NCBI GenBank assembly: GCA_023266575.1
Contig: JAHFPV010000006.1
Location: 116,909 to 180,908, forward strand
Length of the DNA: 64,000 nt
DNA from: Sphingobium sp.
Lineage (GTDB): Bacteria > Pseudomonadota > Alphaproteobacteria > Sphingomonadales > Sphingomonadaceae
Reading direction: 5' to 3'
The position numbers were made by a program, and so were the translations under genes. Below the pieces are notes generated by a model. It did not search any database, was not told the origin of the DNA, and saw only the letters and a program-made list of their open reading frames with translations. The first letter of the stretch is position 1. Every line of letters begins with the position of its first letter. Shown piece after piece: positions 33,015 to 41,932 of this stretch.

Positions 33015-33668
33015 CTATCCTGTCGCCCGTTGCGCGTCGATGATCGTCACGATCGCGCTGATCACCTTGCGGCAATAGGCATCGGTTTCCTGTTCGCTGA
33101 CCTTGCCGATCGCGCTTTGATGATTGTACCAGCCCGATATGCCGTGCAGAAACAGGTTGGCCAGCATTGTCCAGTCCGGGCCAGTGCCCGGTGGCAGGCG
33201 ACTGGCAACGGCCATGTCGGTCGCCATGAAATCGATATAGCGCCGGGTGCCCAATTCTTCCCAGACGATGGCGACTTCCGGGAAAGTGCGGGATGCGTCC
33301 GCAATCATCCGCGTCGCCAGCCGATAGTCTTTCCAGCCATAGACCGATATCAGAACCCGCGCGTGATGGTGCAGACGTTGTTCCAGATCGTCGCTGAGCA
33401 GATGATCCTGCCGTGCCGCGCGCCGCGACATGGCACCCAGCACATCTTCAACGATGATACGGAATAGCGCTTCCTTGCTGCCATAGCGCGTATAGACAGT
33501 GCCTTTGGAAACGCCCGCTGCGATCGCGATGTCATCCATCCGCGTCGCGCCAAAGCCCTTGTCCAGAAAGCGCAGCCGTGCCGCCCGACGGATTGTGGCA
33601 TCGATCGTTTCTGCGCGCGCAGCCGTGGGGCGACCGGGACGGTTTGGCGTTTTGCTAAGCTGCATCAT
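33015..33668 (-). CDS. TetR/AcrR-family regulator
   Basis: 217 residues. The DNA-binding domain reads GRPTAARAETIDATIRRAARLRFLDKGFGATRMDDIAIAAGVSKGTVYTRYGSKEALFRIIVEDVL, with a C-terminal helical domain of the AcrR_C type. It converges on the dehydratase gene and lies just beyond the 3' end of the sugar cluster, so either could be its target. ATG 33668 and 33665 are both possible starts. Confidence 0.87.
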   Translation of the reverse strand: MMQLSKTPNRPGRPTAARAETIDATIRRAARLRFLDKGFGATRMDDIAIAAGVSKGTVYTRYGSKEALFRIIVEDVLGAMSRRAARQDHLLSDDLEQRLHHHARVLISVYGWKDYRLATRMIADASRTFPEVAIVWEELGTRRYIDFMATDMAVASRLPPGTGPDWTMLANLFLHGISGWYNHQSAIGKVSEQETDAYCRKVISAIVTIIDAQRATG

Positions 33669-33698
33669 GCCATTTCATGCCCCGGTCGCCTTATCGGC

Positions 33699-34817
33699 TC
33701 AACCCTTGGTCTTGCACGCCGCGCGACGATTGGCCGCCCAGCCGATCGCCGATTCCAGCAAGGCGACATGCTGTGGCTGGCTGTAGGTTTCGGGTACGTG
33801 GCCGATGGCGGAATAGAACATCCGGCCCTTGCCCACGCAGTTGGTCCAGGCCAGCGGATGGTCGCCCATGCGCAAATCCTGGTTCATCATCCCGTCCGGC
33901 TGGTAAGTGCTTTCATCCAGCGTCAGTAGCACATCGGCGCCAGCCGTGCGGGGGTTGGTGCGGAAAGAATACCATTCGTCGGTCATCCGCCATTCGGCGG
34001 GCAGGGCGGTTGCCAACGGATGCGCCTTGTTCACGGCGATACGCGCTTCCTGAAATTGCGGCTTGGATGGATGTCCCTTGAACCGCGCGCCGATCAGCGT
34101 GTCGGCGTACCAGTCCCAGAAATAGACCGGATCGCCAGCAGAGCCATGCATCCCTACAAAGCCGCCGCCCCGCCCCAGATAGTCTTGGAGCGCGCGACGC
34201 TGTGACAGGGTCAGCACGTCGCCACTGATATTGTTCCAGATGACCGCGTCGAACTTGCGCAGCGTGGCGGGATTGATCGCGCCGCCCTTGTCGGTGACGA
34301 CCATCGACCAGCCCTTGCGCTTGGCCATGGCCAGCAAGGCTTCGCGCGCGGCATTGACCGATGGCACGTCGCGAAAGCCGTTGATCTTTTCGAACAGCAG
34401 CAATCGGGGGCGGCCAGTGGGCAGCGTGAATGTGGGCATGTCATTGTCGTAGCGGGCGCAGCGCGCAACCTTGTCTGCGGCGGTCACGGGCAGTGCCTTG
34501 AGTTCGGCCTCAATGGTCGCGAGCGTGTCCGGCTTGATCTGGAGAAAACCGGCGGCTTCGCGCAGCGCGAGAATGGCGGCAAAAGTCGGTGGCGTCGTCC
34601 CCGCAAATTGCGGCGGCAGCTTGTCAAACCGGCCGGGGACCGCCTTGTCCAGTACGCCCCGCGCCGCAGGGCTGAGCAATATGTCGATCAGCGGCGTAGC
34701 AGCCGAAAACGGCATGTCTCGCAATGGGCAGTCAGTCACGGGTTTGGCGATGGCAGGGACCGCCATTGTTGATACGAGCGCTGCAATACAGCCCATAATA
34801 GCCTGTTTTATCGCCAT
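33699..34817 (-). CDS. Exported ThuA-like (trehalose-utilisation type) protein
   Basis: 372 residues. A signal peptide (MAIKQAIMGCIAALVSTMAVPAIAKP) and a helical N-terminal segment of about 110 residues precede a ThuA-like, class I glutamine amidotransferase-fold domain. Landmarks are RPRLLLFEKINGFRD, GGFVGMHGSAGDP, TDEWYSFRTNP and HPLAWTNCVGKGRMFYSAIGH. ThuA relatives act on 3-keto sugars or related carbohydrates. The start is ATG 34817 with AAAGGA upstream; the frame extends falsely to 35147 inside the next gene. It is the last gene of a reverse-strand sugar cluster. Confidence 0.8.
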   Translation of the reverse strand: MAIKQAIMGCIAALVSTMAVPAIAKPVTDCPLRDMPFSAATPLIDILLSPAARGVLDKAVPGRFDKLPPQFAGTTPPTFAAILALREAAGFLQIKPDTLATIEAELKALPVTAADKVARCARYDNDMPTFTLPTGRPRLLLFEKINGFRDVPSVNAAREALLAMAKRKGWSMVVTDKGGAINPATLRKFDAVIWNNISGDVLTLSQRRALQDYLGRGGGFVGMHGSAGDPVYFWDWYADTLIGARFKGHPSKPQFQEARIAVNKAHPLATALPAEWRMTDEWYSFRTNPRTAGADVLLTLDESTYQPDGMMNQDLRMGDHPLAWTNCVGKGRMFYSAIGHVPETYSQPQHVALLESAIGWAANRRAACKTKG

Positions 34818-34851
34818 GATCTTTGATCCTTTGGAGTGAATATTGCGCATG

Positions 34852-36537
34852 TCAGATCTTGCCTTCGCGCAGAAATTCGGTGGCGTGATGGGCGGCCCGC
34901 GCCGACAGCGCCATATAGGTGAGCGAGGGGTTCTGGCATCCGCTCGACGCCATGGCCGACCCGTCGGTGATGAACAGGTTGGGAATGTCGTGCGCCTGAT
35001 TGAAGCCATTAAGGACCGACTTGGCGGGATCCTTGCCCATGCAGGCGGTGCCCATTTCATGGATGCCCAGACCCGGTGTGCTGGGCGTCGTATTTGTGTT
35101 GACCACCATGCCTCCAGCGGCCTCGACCATTGCCTTGCCATCGGCAATGATCTGCTTGGTCATCGCCTGCTCGTTGCTGCCAAAGGCACATTCGACATGG
35201 ACGATCGGGATGCCCCATTTGTCGGTGCGGGTGGGGTGCAGCGTGACGCGGTTGTCAGGGTTGGGCAGCATTTCGCCAAAGCCGGAAATGTACAGCATCC
35301 ATGGTCCCAACTTCCGGGTGCGTTCTTTAAGGTCGGCGCCAAGCCCCGGCTTACCCAGTGCCGCCGATCGCCAGCCCATGCGCGACGCACCACCCTGATA
35401 GCCATAGCCGCGCAGGAAGGAACCGGGTTCGGACACATTGCGGAAGCGTGGTATGTAAAGGCCGGTCGGGCGACGACCCTTGTAAAATGTATTCGGTCCC
35501 TTGGGCAGAACGCCTACGACCGACAGGCCATAAAGATGGTCCATCAGATTGCGCCCGACCATGTCGGACCTGTTGGCCAAGCCGTTGGGGAAGGCTTCCG
35601 ATGTCGATCCGAGCAGGATTTGGGTCGTGCCGATGGTCGATGCGCAGCTGAAGATGATCTTCGCCTCGTAGAGCTGGCCCTGCTTGGTGTTGGCATCGAT
35701 GACCCGCACGCCAGTGACCTTGCCGGTTTTGGGATCATGCACGATGGAATGGACGATGGCGTCGGTCACGATCGTCAGGTTGCCTGTACGTTCCGCGGCG
35801 GGCAGCGATGAGCTGAGGCTGGAATGATAGGCGCCATAGCTGCACCCGCGTTCGCACAGCGACCGCACCTGGCAACTGACGCGGCCCAATTCCTCATGAT
35901 GGGGTTGCGCCTTGGACAGGTTGGCAACGCGACCGGGGATGACGTTGCGACCGGGGAATTTGCTTTCCACTGCCTGCTTGAACTGGACTTCGGCGTCGTT
36001 GAGCGCGAAGGGCGGCAGAAATTCGCCGTCGGGCAATTGCGCCAGACCTTCCTTCGATCCTGCGACGCCAATGAAGCGTTCGATATGGTCATACCAGGGG
36101 GCCAGGTCATCATAACGGATCGGCCAGTCGGACCCATGGCCGTCCTTGGCATTGGCCTCAAAATCCATGGGTGACAGGCGATAGGATTGCCGTCCCCACA
36201 TCAGCGAGCGGCCACCCAGATGATTGCCGCGAATCCAGTCAAAGGGCTTGTCGGCCGGCGTCGAATAGGGCTGTTCGCTATCCTTGACCCAAAAGTCCTT
36301 GTTGGCCGATGTCATGGCATAGCAATGGCTCTGCACCGGATAATCGCGCAGGGCTTCCTCTTCGGGCACCATGCCCGCATTGGGCAACTCCCAGGGTTGC
36401 AGCGAGTCGGTGTAGGACACGCCATGCTCGATCTTGCGGCCCCGCTCGATCACCAGCGTCTTGAGGCCGCGTTCGCATAATTCCTTGGCGGCGATGGCAC
36501 CGCTCATGCCCGAACCGATTACGATTGCATCAAACAT
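34852..36537 (-). CDS. GMC-family oxidoreductase, likely glycoside/sugar dehydrogenase large subunit
   Basis: 561 residues. The FAD fold is at the N-terminus (FDAIVIGSGMSGAIAAKELCERGLKTLVIERG), followed by GGRSLMWGRQSYRL. The C-terminal GMC signature includes HEMGTACMGKDPAKSVLNGFNQAHDIPNLFITDGSAMASSGCQNPSLTYMALSARAAHH. Directly upstream in the operon is a Tat-exported Gluconate_2-dh3 protein, the small-subunit partner in FAD-dependent glucoside 3-dehydrogenases and gluconate dehydrogenases. I infer periplasmic oxidation of a glycoside or sugar carried out by the pair, with this subunit exported by hitchhiking because it has no signal of its own. Confidence 0.87.
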   Translation of the reverse strand: MFDAIVIGSGMSGAIAAKELCERGLKTLVIERGRKIEHGVSYTDSLQPWELPNAGMVPEEEALRDYPVQSHCYAMTSANKDFWVKDSEQPYSTPADKPFDWIRGNHLGGRSLMWGRQSYRLSPMDFEANAKDGHGSDWPIRYDDLAPWYDHIERFIGVAGSKEGLAQLPDGEFLPPFALNDAEVQFKQAVESKFPGRNVIPGRVANLSKAQPHHEELGRVSCQVRSLCERGCSYGAYHSSLSSSLPAAERTGNLTIVTDAIVHSIVHDPKTGKVTGVRVIDANTKQGQLYEAKIIFSCASTIGTTQILLGSTSEAFPNGLANRSDMVGRNLMDHLYGLSVVGVLPKGPNTFYKGRRPTGLYIPRFRNVSEPGSFLRGYGYQGGASRMGWRSAALGKPGLGADLKERTRKLGPWMLYISGFGEMLPNPDNRVTLHPTRTDKWGIPIVHVECAFGSNEQAMTKQIIADGKAMVEAAGGMVVNTNTTPSTPGLGIHEMGTACMGKDPAKSVLNGFNQAHDIPNLFITDGSAMASSGCQNPSLTYMALSARAAHHATEFLREGKI

Positions 36538-36552
36538 TGTCGAACACTCCGT

Positions 36553-37176
36553 TCAAAACAGGCCGGCGCCGCCAGTAGGGCGCGTATCGGGGGTCACAGG
36601 AATGGAAGGCAGCCATTCGCCGGGCGTATGGTCATAGGTCAGCTCATGCGTCAGCCCGGTTTCCGAGATATAATAGAGGATGACGATCAGCTCCTTGAGC
36701 TTGCCATAGCCAGGGTTGGCGAATGTGGGGCCACGCATCATGGAAAGGCCGCGGCCACCCGCCGGACTCGGCACGACCTGTAAGGCTTCGACATCATAGG
36801 GGGTCAGCAACGCCAGCCGCTCGGTGGCGGACAATTGCGCGAAGCCCATGCCCTTCTTCTCGTGCGCCAGTGCGTCGATCTCGCTCAGCGCTTGGCTTAG
36901 CTGTTGGCGCCGGTCCGGCGATGCCCAGTTGGCGATCAGCGCGTCGAATGTCGCCGGCACGCCGGCATCGATCGCACCGGGCGTATCCGTGCGCGGGATG
37001 ATGGTATCGGCAACCGCAGTCACCAGCGCAAAATGCGTCGGCGACAGATAAGGCTTGGCGCGCGCAGCCGCTTTTGCCAGCGCGGCCGGACTGAACCCAA
37101 CGGCGGCGCCAGCGCCCGCCAGCGCGAGCATCTGCTGGATCAGGGAACGGCGATCAAGGGACAATAGATCGTTCAT
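36553..37176 (-). CDS. Gluconate 2-dehydrogenase subunit 3 family protein, Tat-exported
   Basis: 207 residues. A twin-arginine-type signal (LDRRSLIQQMLALAGAGAAVGF) precedes the Gluconate_2-dh3 domain (LSPTHFALVTAVADTIIPRTDTPGAIDAGVPATFDALI, TFANPGYGKLKELIVILYYISETGLT). In relatives this subunit carries the GMC partner through the Tat system. ATG 37176 has AAGGAG eight bases upstream; the frame opens at a GTG 9 bases earlier. Sixteen bases separate it from the GMC gene. Confidence 0.85.
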   Translation of the reverse strand: MNDLLSLDRRSLIQQMLALAGAGAAVGFSPAALAKAAARAKPYLSPTHFALVTAVADTIIPRTDTPGAIDAGVPATFDALIANWASPDRRQQLSQALSEIDALAHEKKGMGFAQLSATERLALLTPYDVEALQVVPSPAGGRGLSMMRGPTFANPGYGKLKELIVILYYISETGLTHELTYDHTPGEWLPSIPVTPDTRPTGGAGLF

Positions 37177-37231
37177 CAGCTTCACTCCTTGTCGTCGTTT
37201 GATGGGGTTTGGGCGGGATGTGATGGTCGCA

Positions 37232-38092
37232 TCATGACGGCTGCGCCCAGCAGTCGCGGATCAGGGCATGGCCCTCGACATAAACCTCGCTAGGATCGGC
37301 GAAGAAATCGCGCCACACGCGGGTTGCCGCCGCCAGTTCGGGCACGCCCCGGCCAAAGGCTTCGATCGTGAGCCATTCGTCATATTCCAGCGCCTTGAGC
37401 GTCGCGATCGTCTCGCGGATCTTGGCATGGCCACGCCCCGGCGTACCCCGGTCATTTTCGGAAATGTGGACATGGGTCAGCGTGCCTGACGCATGAACCG
37501 CGTGCAGCGCCGCGATCGGGGCCTTCTCCTCAATATGGGCGTGGAATGTGTCGTAGAGGATGCCAAAGCCGGGTTCCGCCAGCCGTTCGCCATAGGCGAT
37601 CGCCTGTTCGCATGTGTTGAGCAGATGCGCCTCGAACCGGTTGAGCGGCTCCAGCGCCCCGGTGATCCCCGCAGCGCGCGCCAGCGGCAGGATCTGGCGA
37701 TGCACATCGGCGCAATGGTTGAGTTCAGTGTCGCTGGGCCGTTCTCCGGTGAATACACCGAGTGGCTGGAACCACGGCCCGGCCAGCACTGTGCCGCCAA
37801 GCGCCGCCGAACAATCAATGACCCGCGTCAAATGCTCCACGGCGCGAACGCGGTCCGCTGCATCGGGCGAAATTGGGCTGTGCGCCGCATCGGGGATGAT
37901 GGCGACGACGGTGCGTTCCAGCCCAATGTCGTCCAGCACACCGCCCAGCCAGCGATAATGCGCTGCGTCGCTGACGTCGAACACCGGTATTTCGACGCCG
38001 TCAAAGCCGGTGTCCTTGATCGCCTGGAGTACCGGGATGTGCGCGTCCGTCACATGGCCGGTCCATAGCAGCATGTTGATGCCGACTTTCAT
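37232..38092 (-). CDS. TIM-barrel sugar epimerase/isomerase (tagatose 3-epimerase-like)
   Basis: 286 residues of the xylose-isomerase-like AP endonuclease 2 fold. Metal ligands typical of ketose 3-epimerases can be placed: ALEPLNRFE (Glu), ILYDTFHAHIEEK (Asp and His), HVHISENDRGTPGRGH (His) and WLTIEAFG (Glu). It should be cytoplasmic and act on a keto sugar produced in this pathway. It is co-oriented and closely spaced with its neighbours. Confidence 0.82.
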   Translation of the reverse strand: MKVGINMLLWTGHVTDAHIPVLQAIKDTGFDGVEIPVFDVSDAAHYRWLGGVLDDIGLERTVVAIIPDAAHSPISPDAADRVRAVEHLTRVIDCSAALGGTVLAGPWFQPLGVFTGERPSDTELNHCADVHRQILPLARAAGITGALEPLNRFEAHLLNTCEQAIAYGERLAEPGFGILYDTFHAHIEEKAPIAALHAVHASGTLTHVHISENDRGTPGRGHAKIRETIATLKALEYDEWLTIEAFGRGVPELAAATRVWRDFFADPSEVYVEGHALIRDCWAQPS

Positions 38093-38097
38093 GGGGT

Positions 38098-39387
38098 TCA
38101 GCCTTTCCGCCTGCGTTCGGCCAGCCAGACCGCGCCAAAGATGAAGAACAGGGCGATCGGCACCAGGGCGATCACCTGAAAGGATTGTTGCGCGGCAAAG
38201 CCCAGAACCTGTTGCAGTTCCGGTCCCGGCTGCAACGCCTCGAACGCGGCCTGACCGCCAGCCTTGGCCAGCTTGGCCTCGTCATAGATTTTGCCGATTT
38301 GGGGCAGCACGAAATAGATCGCCATCGCCCCGGCAAAACCGACAATGCCGATGCTCCACGGGCCACCGCGCGGGAAACGGCGTGCTGATGCGGCTAGCAT
38401 GGTTGGCCACATGAAACAGACGCCAAAGGCCCAGAGCGTCGCGGCCACGATCGCGGTAAAGGGCGACGAGGCGAGACTGAGCAGATACAGCCCCGCCGCC
38501 GCTGGTATCGTGCAGATGCACAGCAGGCCCATGTCCGAAAAGCGGTGTTCCAGCGCGCCTGCAAAATGGCGCATGACGAACATGATCGCCGAAACATAGA
38601 CCAGCACCAATATGCCCGGCATCCCCACGCTTTGCGTCAGCGCAATGTCGACCCATGAACCGGGTGCCAGCTCTGCCGACGCGGTCAGGAACATGATCGC
38701 GGGGAAGATCCAGAAGGTCGGCCGCTTGAACGGTTCGGCCAGCATGTCGCGGAACGGCACGCCCAGCGCGGTGCTTTCGGTCTTGGGGAAGGTCTGGGTC
38801 ATCGCCCAAAGCCCAAAGACGATGCCCGGCACCGCGATCAGCGCGATCAGCGCCTGCCAGCCCAGCTGCAGCTGCTCGAAGAACAGGATGCTGGTCAGGC
38901 CACCGACCACGATTCCCGCAGGCCACCAAGCGTGCAATATATTGAGACGCCCGGTCTTGTCATCGGGATAGAGGGCGGTCGTAACCGGGTTGATCGACGC
39001 TTCGGTCGCGCCCCAGCCGAAGCCGCACACGACCATGCCCATGGTCAGCAGCCGATAGATGGCGTCGATGCCGTCCATGCGCGGCGACAGCAAAATCAGC
39101 AGCGGCCCGACGATGAAGCAGGCCGACGCGAACAATATGACCCGCTTCGCCCCGAAAATGTCGAGCAGCGGGCTGATGACGAGCAGGCTGAGCGCGAAGC
39201 CAAGGAAGCTGTTGCCCAGCGCCGCGGCAATCATCTCGCCCGAATGGAGCGGCACCGCTGAATCGAGCAGCGCCGCCTTGATCGCGCCCGACGCGCCAGT
39301 GCGGATCGAAAAGGACAAAGCCGCCGTGAACAGCGCCAATACGCATATCCAGAATATCGCCCTGCGGTTATGCGTATCGCCTTCCAT
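38098..39387 (-). CDS. MFS transporter, probably for sugar or sugar derivative
   Basis: 429 residues with twelve membrane segments (IFWICVLALFTAALSFSIRTGASGAIKA, GNSFLGFALSLLVISPLLDIFGAKRVILF and others). The loop DIFGAKRVI between segments 2 and 3 is the major facilitator motif. It lies five bases downstream of the second TIM-barrel gene's spacer and six before the epimerase gene, so its cargo is probably the oxidised sugar. The start is ATG 39387, with a TTG at 39396 in frame. Confidence 0.82.
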   Translation of the reverse strand: MEGDTHNRRAIFWICVLALFTAALSFSIRTGASGAIKAALLDSAVPLHSGEMIAAALGNSFLGFALSLLVISPLLDIFGAKRVILFASACFIVGPLLILLSPRMDGIDAIYRLLTMGMVVCGFGWGATEASINPVTTALYPDDKTGRLNILHAWWPAGIVVGGLTSILFFEQLQLGWQALIALIAVPGIVFGLWAMTQTFPKTESTALGVPFRDMLAEPFKRPTFWIFPAIMFLTASAELAPGSWVDIALTQSVGMPGILVLVYVSAIMFVMRHFAGALEHRFSDMGLLCICTIPAAAGLYLLSLASSPFTAIVAATLWAFGVCFMWPTMLAASARRFPRGGPWSIGIVGFAGAMAIYFVLPQIGKIYDEAKLAKAGGQAAFEALQPGPELQQVLGFAAQQSFQVIALVPIALFFIFGAVWLAERRRKG

Positions 39388-39412
39388 GTCCCTCAATCCC
39401 TATTCTGCTTTT

Positions 39413-40465
39413 TTAGTCGGCGCTCAGGCCCAAAGCGGCGCGGATGACGGCTTCGTCCGCACCCGTGCCTGCAAAATCGTCAAAGGCCTTTTCCGCCTTG
39501 CGGATCATGTGCCGCGCGATGAAGGGCGCGCCTTCGGCCGCCCCCTGTTCGGGATGTTTGAGCGCACATTCCCATTCCAGCACGGCCCATCCGGCATAGC
39601 CATATTGGGTGAATTTGGAGAAGATCGCGCCAAAATCGATCTGCCCGTCGCCCAGCGATCGGAAGCGGCCGGGGCGATCGACCCAGCCCGAATAGGAACC
39701 ATAGACACCCGCGCGGCCATTGGGGCGGAACTCCGCATCCTTCACATGGAATGCTTTGATGCGTTCATGATAAATGTCGATGAACGCCAGATAATCGAGT
39801 TGCTGCAACAGGAAGTGCGACGGATCGTAGAGAATGTTGGCACGGGCATGGCCGTCCACCGCGTCCAGAAACCGCTCGAACGTCACGCCATCGTGCAGAT
39901 CCTCACCCGGATGCAGCTCGAAACAGGCGTCGATGCCTTCCTCCTCGAACACGTCCAGTATCGGCTTCCAGCGCCTACCCAGTTCGGCAAAGCCCGCCTC
40001 GACCAGCCCAGCGGGGCGTTGCGGCCAGGGATAGACCATGTGCCACATCAGCGCGCCGGAAAAGGTTGCGTGGCTGGAAAGGCCGAAGCGGCGGCTGGCA
40101 CGGGCGGCCATCTTCACCTGCTCGACCGCCCAGGCCTGTCGCGCAACCGGATCGCCATGCAGCGCAGCGGGCGCAAAGCCGTCAAACTGCGCGTCATAGG
40201 CTGGGTGGGTGGCGACCAGTTGTCCCTGCAAATGGGTGGACAGTTCGGAAATCTCGACACCGTTGGCGGCGCAGATGCCCTTGATCTCGTCGACATAATC
40301 CTGGCTCTCGGCTGCCAGTTTCAAATCGAACAGGCGCGCGTCCCAGGTCGGGATCTGCACGCCCTTGTAACCAAGATCGGCCACCCAGCGGGTAATCGCA
40401 TCAAGCGAGTTGAACGGTGCCGTATCGCCCGCAAATTGGGCGAGGAAGATAGCCGGTCCCTTCAT
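39413..40465 (-). CDS. TIM-barrel sugar phosphate isomerase/epimerase-like protein
   Basis: 350 residues, the second xylose-isomerase-like TIM barrel of the cluster. Visible ligand motifs are CFELHPGEDLHDG (Glu), ANILYDPSHFLLQQLD (Asp, His), KAFHVKDAEF (His) and AVLEWECA (Glu). Its length and the N-terminal MKGPAIFLAQFAGDTAPFNSLDAITRWVADLGYKGVQIP match proteins that pair with Gfo/Idh dehydrogenases in sugar and inositol-like pathways. The reaction is not decided by sequence. Confidence 0.82.
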   Translation of the reverse strand: MKGPAIFLAQFAGDTAPFNSLDAITRWVADLGYKGVQIPTWDARLFDLKLAAESQDYVDEIKGICAANGVEISELSTHLQGQLVATHPAYDAQFDGFAPAALHGDPVARQAWAVEQVKMAARASRRFGLSSHATFSGALMWHMVYPWPQRPAGLVEAGFAELGRRWKPILDVFEEEGIDACFELHPGEDLHDGVTFERFLDAVDGHARANILYDPSHFLLQQLDYLAFIDIYHERIKAFHVKDAEFRPNGRAGVYGSYSGWVDRPGRFRSLGDGQIDFGAIFSKFTQYGYAGWAVLEWECALKHPEQGAAEGAPFIARHMIRKAEKAFDDFAGTGADEAVIRAALGLSAD

Positions 40466-40478
40466 CCTCTTATGTCCT

Positions 40479-41630
40479 TCAGATTATGGTGGAAAGATCG
40501 ACCCAGACAGCACCCTTGCTGCTGGAATCAAGACTGGCGCGGATGAAGGTCATGCCCGCAATCGCATCGGCCATCGTGGCAAAGCCCGGTTCGCCATCCT
40601 CGCTGGCGATGCCGCGAATGGACCGCCCGAATGCCGCATAAATATTGGCGAAGGCTTCCAGATAACCTTCCGGGTGGCCGCCCGGCGTGCGCTGGATCGC
40701 CTGGAGGGCAGCGGGCAGATAGGCGCGGTTGGCGCCCGCGTGCCAGGTTTGCGTCGGCTGGTCGCGCCGCCCGACGGTCAGGCTATTGGGCTGTTCCTGC
40801 CGCCAGTGCAGGCTCGCTTGCTCACCATAGACCGAAATGGCCAGGTCATTGGCGTCGCCCACGCAAATCTGGCTGGCGGTCAGCGTCCCTCTGCCGCCGC
40901 CCGACAGGCGAAACAAAGCCGCGCCATCATCGTCGATCCGGCGGCCGGGCAGCATGGCGAGTTCAGCGCAGATCGCGGTGATGCGCTCGCCGGTGATAAA
41001 CTCGACCAGATTGGCGGCATGGGTGCCGATATCGCCAAACGCCCCGGCTTCCCCCGATCGCGCCGGATCGACCCGCCATTCGGCCTGCTTGTTGCCGATC
41101 AGGTCGTCGGGCCGCGACAGCCAGTCCTGGGTATATTTGACCATGACGCGGCGGATCGCGCCCAATTCGCCGCTCGCCACCATGGCGCGCGCCTGCTTGA
41201 CCAGCGGATAGCCAGTATAGGTGTGCGTGACCGCGATTTTGCGCCCCGTGCGCGCGGCGGCGTCGGCAATCGCCTGCGCATTGGCCAGCGTGTCCGCCAG
41301 CGGCTTGTCGATGATGACGTCGAAACCGGCCTCCAGCGCGGCAATGGCGGGCGGGGCGTGCATATGGTTGGGGGTAACGATGGCCACGACCTCGATCCGC
41401 TGATCGTCGGGCAGCGCCTTTTCGCGCTCCAGCATCTCGACCCATGAACCATAGGTGCGGTCTGCCGCTACCCCGATCTGTGCGCCGGATGCGCGCGATT
41501 TTTCGGGCGTGGATGAAAAGGCACCGGCGACCAGTTGCCAATTGCCCGCGATCGCCGCAGCCGTGCGATGGACACCGCCGATGAACGCGCCTTGCCCGCC
41601 GCCGATCATGCCATACCGGACAGCTTTCAT
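40479..41630 (-). CDS. Gfo/Idh/MocA-family NAD(P)-dependent oxidoreductase
   Basis: 383 residues. The N-terminal Rossmann motif is YGMIGGGQGAFIGGVHR; the family lysine occurs in DVIIDKPLADT (EKP variant DKP); HTYTGYPLVKQAR follows. The C-terminal half is the substrate domain (GAFGDIGTHAANLVEFITGERI). It oxidises or reduces a sugar or keto sugar in the cytoplasm. It is the first gene of the seven-gene reverse cluster, and ThuB-like enzymes of this family work with ThuA proteins elsewhere, which supports a 3-keto-glycoside pathway. Confidence 0.87.
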   Translation of the reverse strand: MKAVRYGMIGGGQGAFIGGVHRTAAAIAGNWQLVAGAFSSTPEKSRASGAQIGVAADRTYGSWVEMLEREKALPDDQRIEVVAIVTPNHMHAPPAIAALEAGFDVIIDKPLADTLANAQAIADAAARTGRKIAVTHTYTGYPLVKQARAMVASGELGAIRRVMVKYTQDWLSRPDDLIGNKQAEWRVDPARSGEAGAFGDIGTHAANLVEFITGERITAICAELAMLPGRRIDDDGAALFRLSGGGRGTLTASQICVGDANDLAISVYGEQASLHWRQEQPNSLTVGRRDQPTQTWHAGANRAYLPAALQAIQRTPGGHPEGYLEAFANIYAAFGRSIRGIASEDGEPGFATMADAIAGMTFIRASLDSSSKGAVWVDLSTII

Positions 41631-41932
41631 GCCCGGCCTCCATCAATGCAGCCAATGCCGAGTGCCGCCAGCGACGATTGCGCTAACAATAGCAGCTTCA
41701 TCATCGCGTCAATCGCAGGATCTACGGACAGGGCTACTGTCTGGCTCGGACATAGACGGCACATCTTCCTCTCCCGGCGCTTTCGCCGCAGCCTTAACCG
41801 CCGAGCGCCATTATCGAACTTGTTGGTTCGAATATGCCCGTGTAGAAGCCAAGGTCAAGCTGCATAATGGTAGCGCTACATTAAAGCCGCCCGTTTCTAT
41901 GATCCGGGTTCGCGTGCAGGGGAGGATTGTCC
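41631..41932. promoter_or_regulatory. Divergent promoter region of the sugar genes with LacI-type operator
   Basis: 302 bases without a gene. AATGGTAGCGCTACATT at 41866-41882 is a near-perfect palindrome around GTAGCGCTAC, the form typical of LacI-family repressor sites beside sugar genes in alphaproteobacteria. A second inverted repeat, CGAAC-N6-GTTCG, lies at 41815-41830. The site may control the forward secreted gene and perhaps the reverse cluster. No LacI regulator gene is in the window. Confidence 0.6.
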
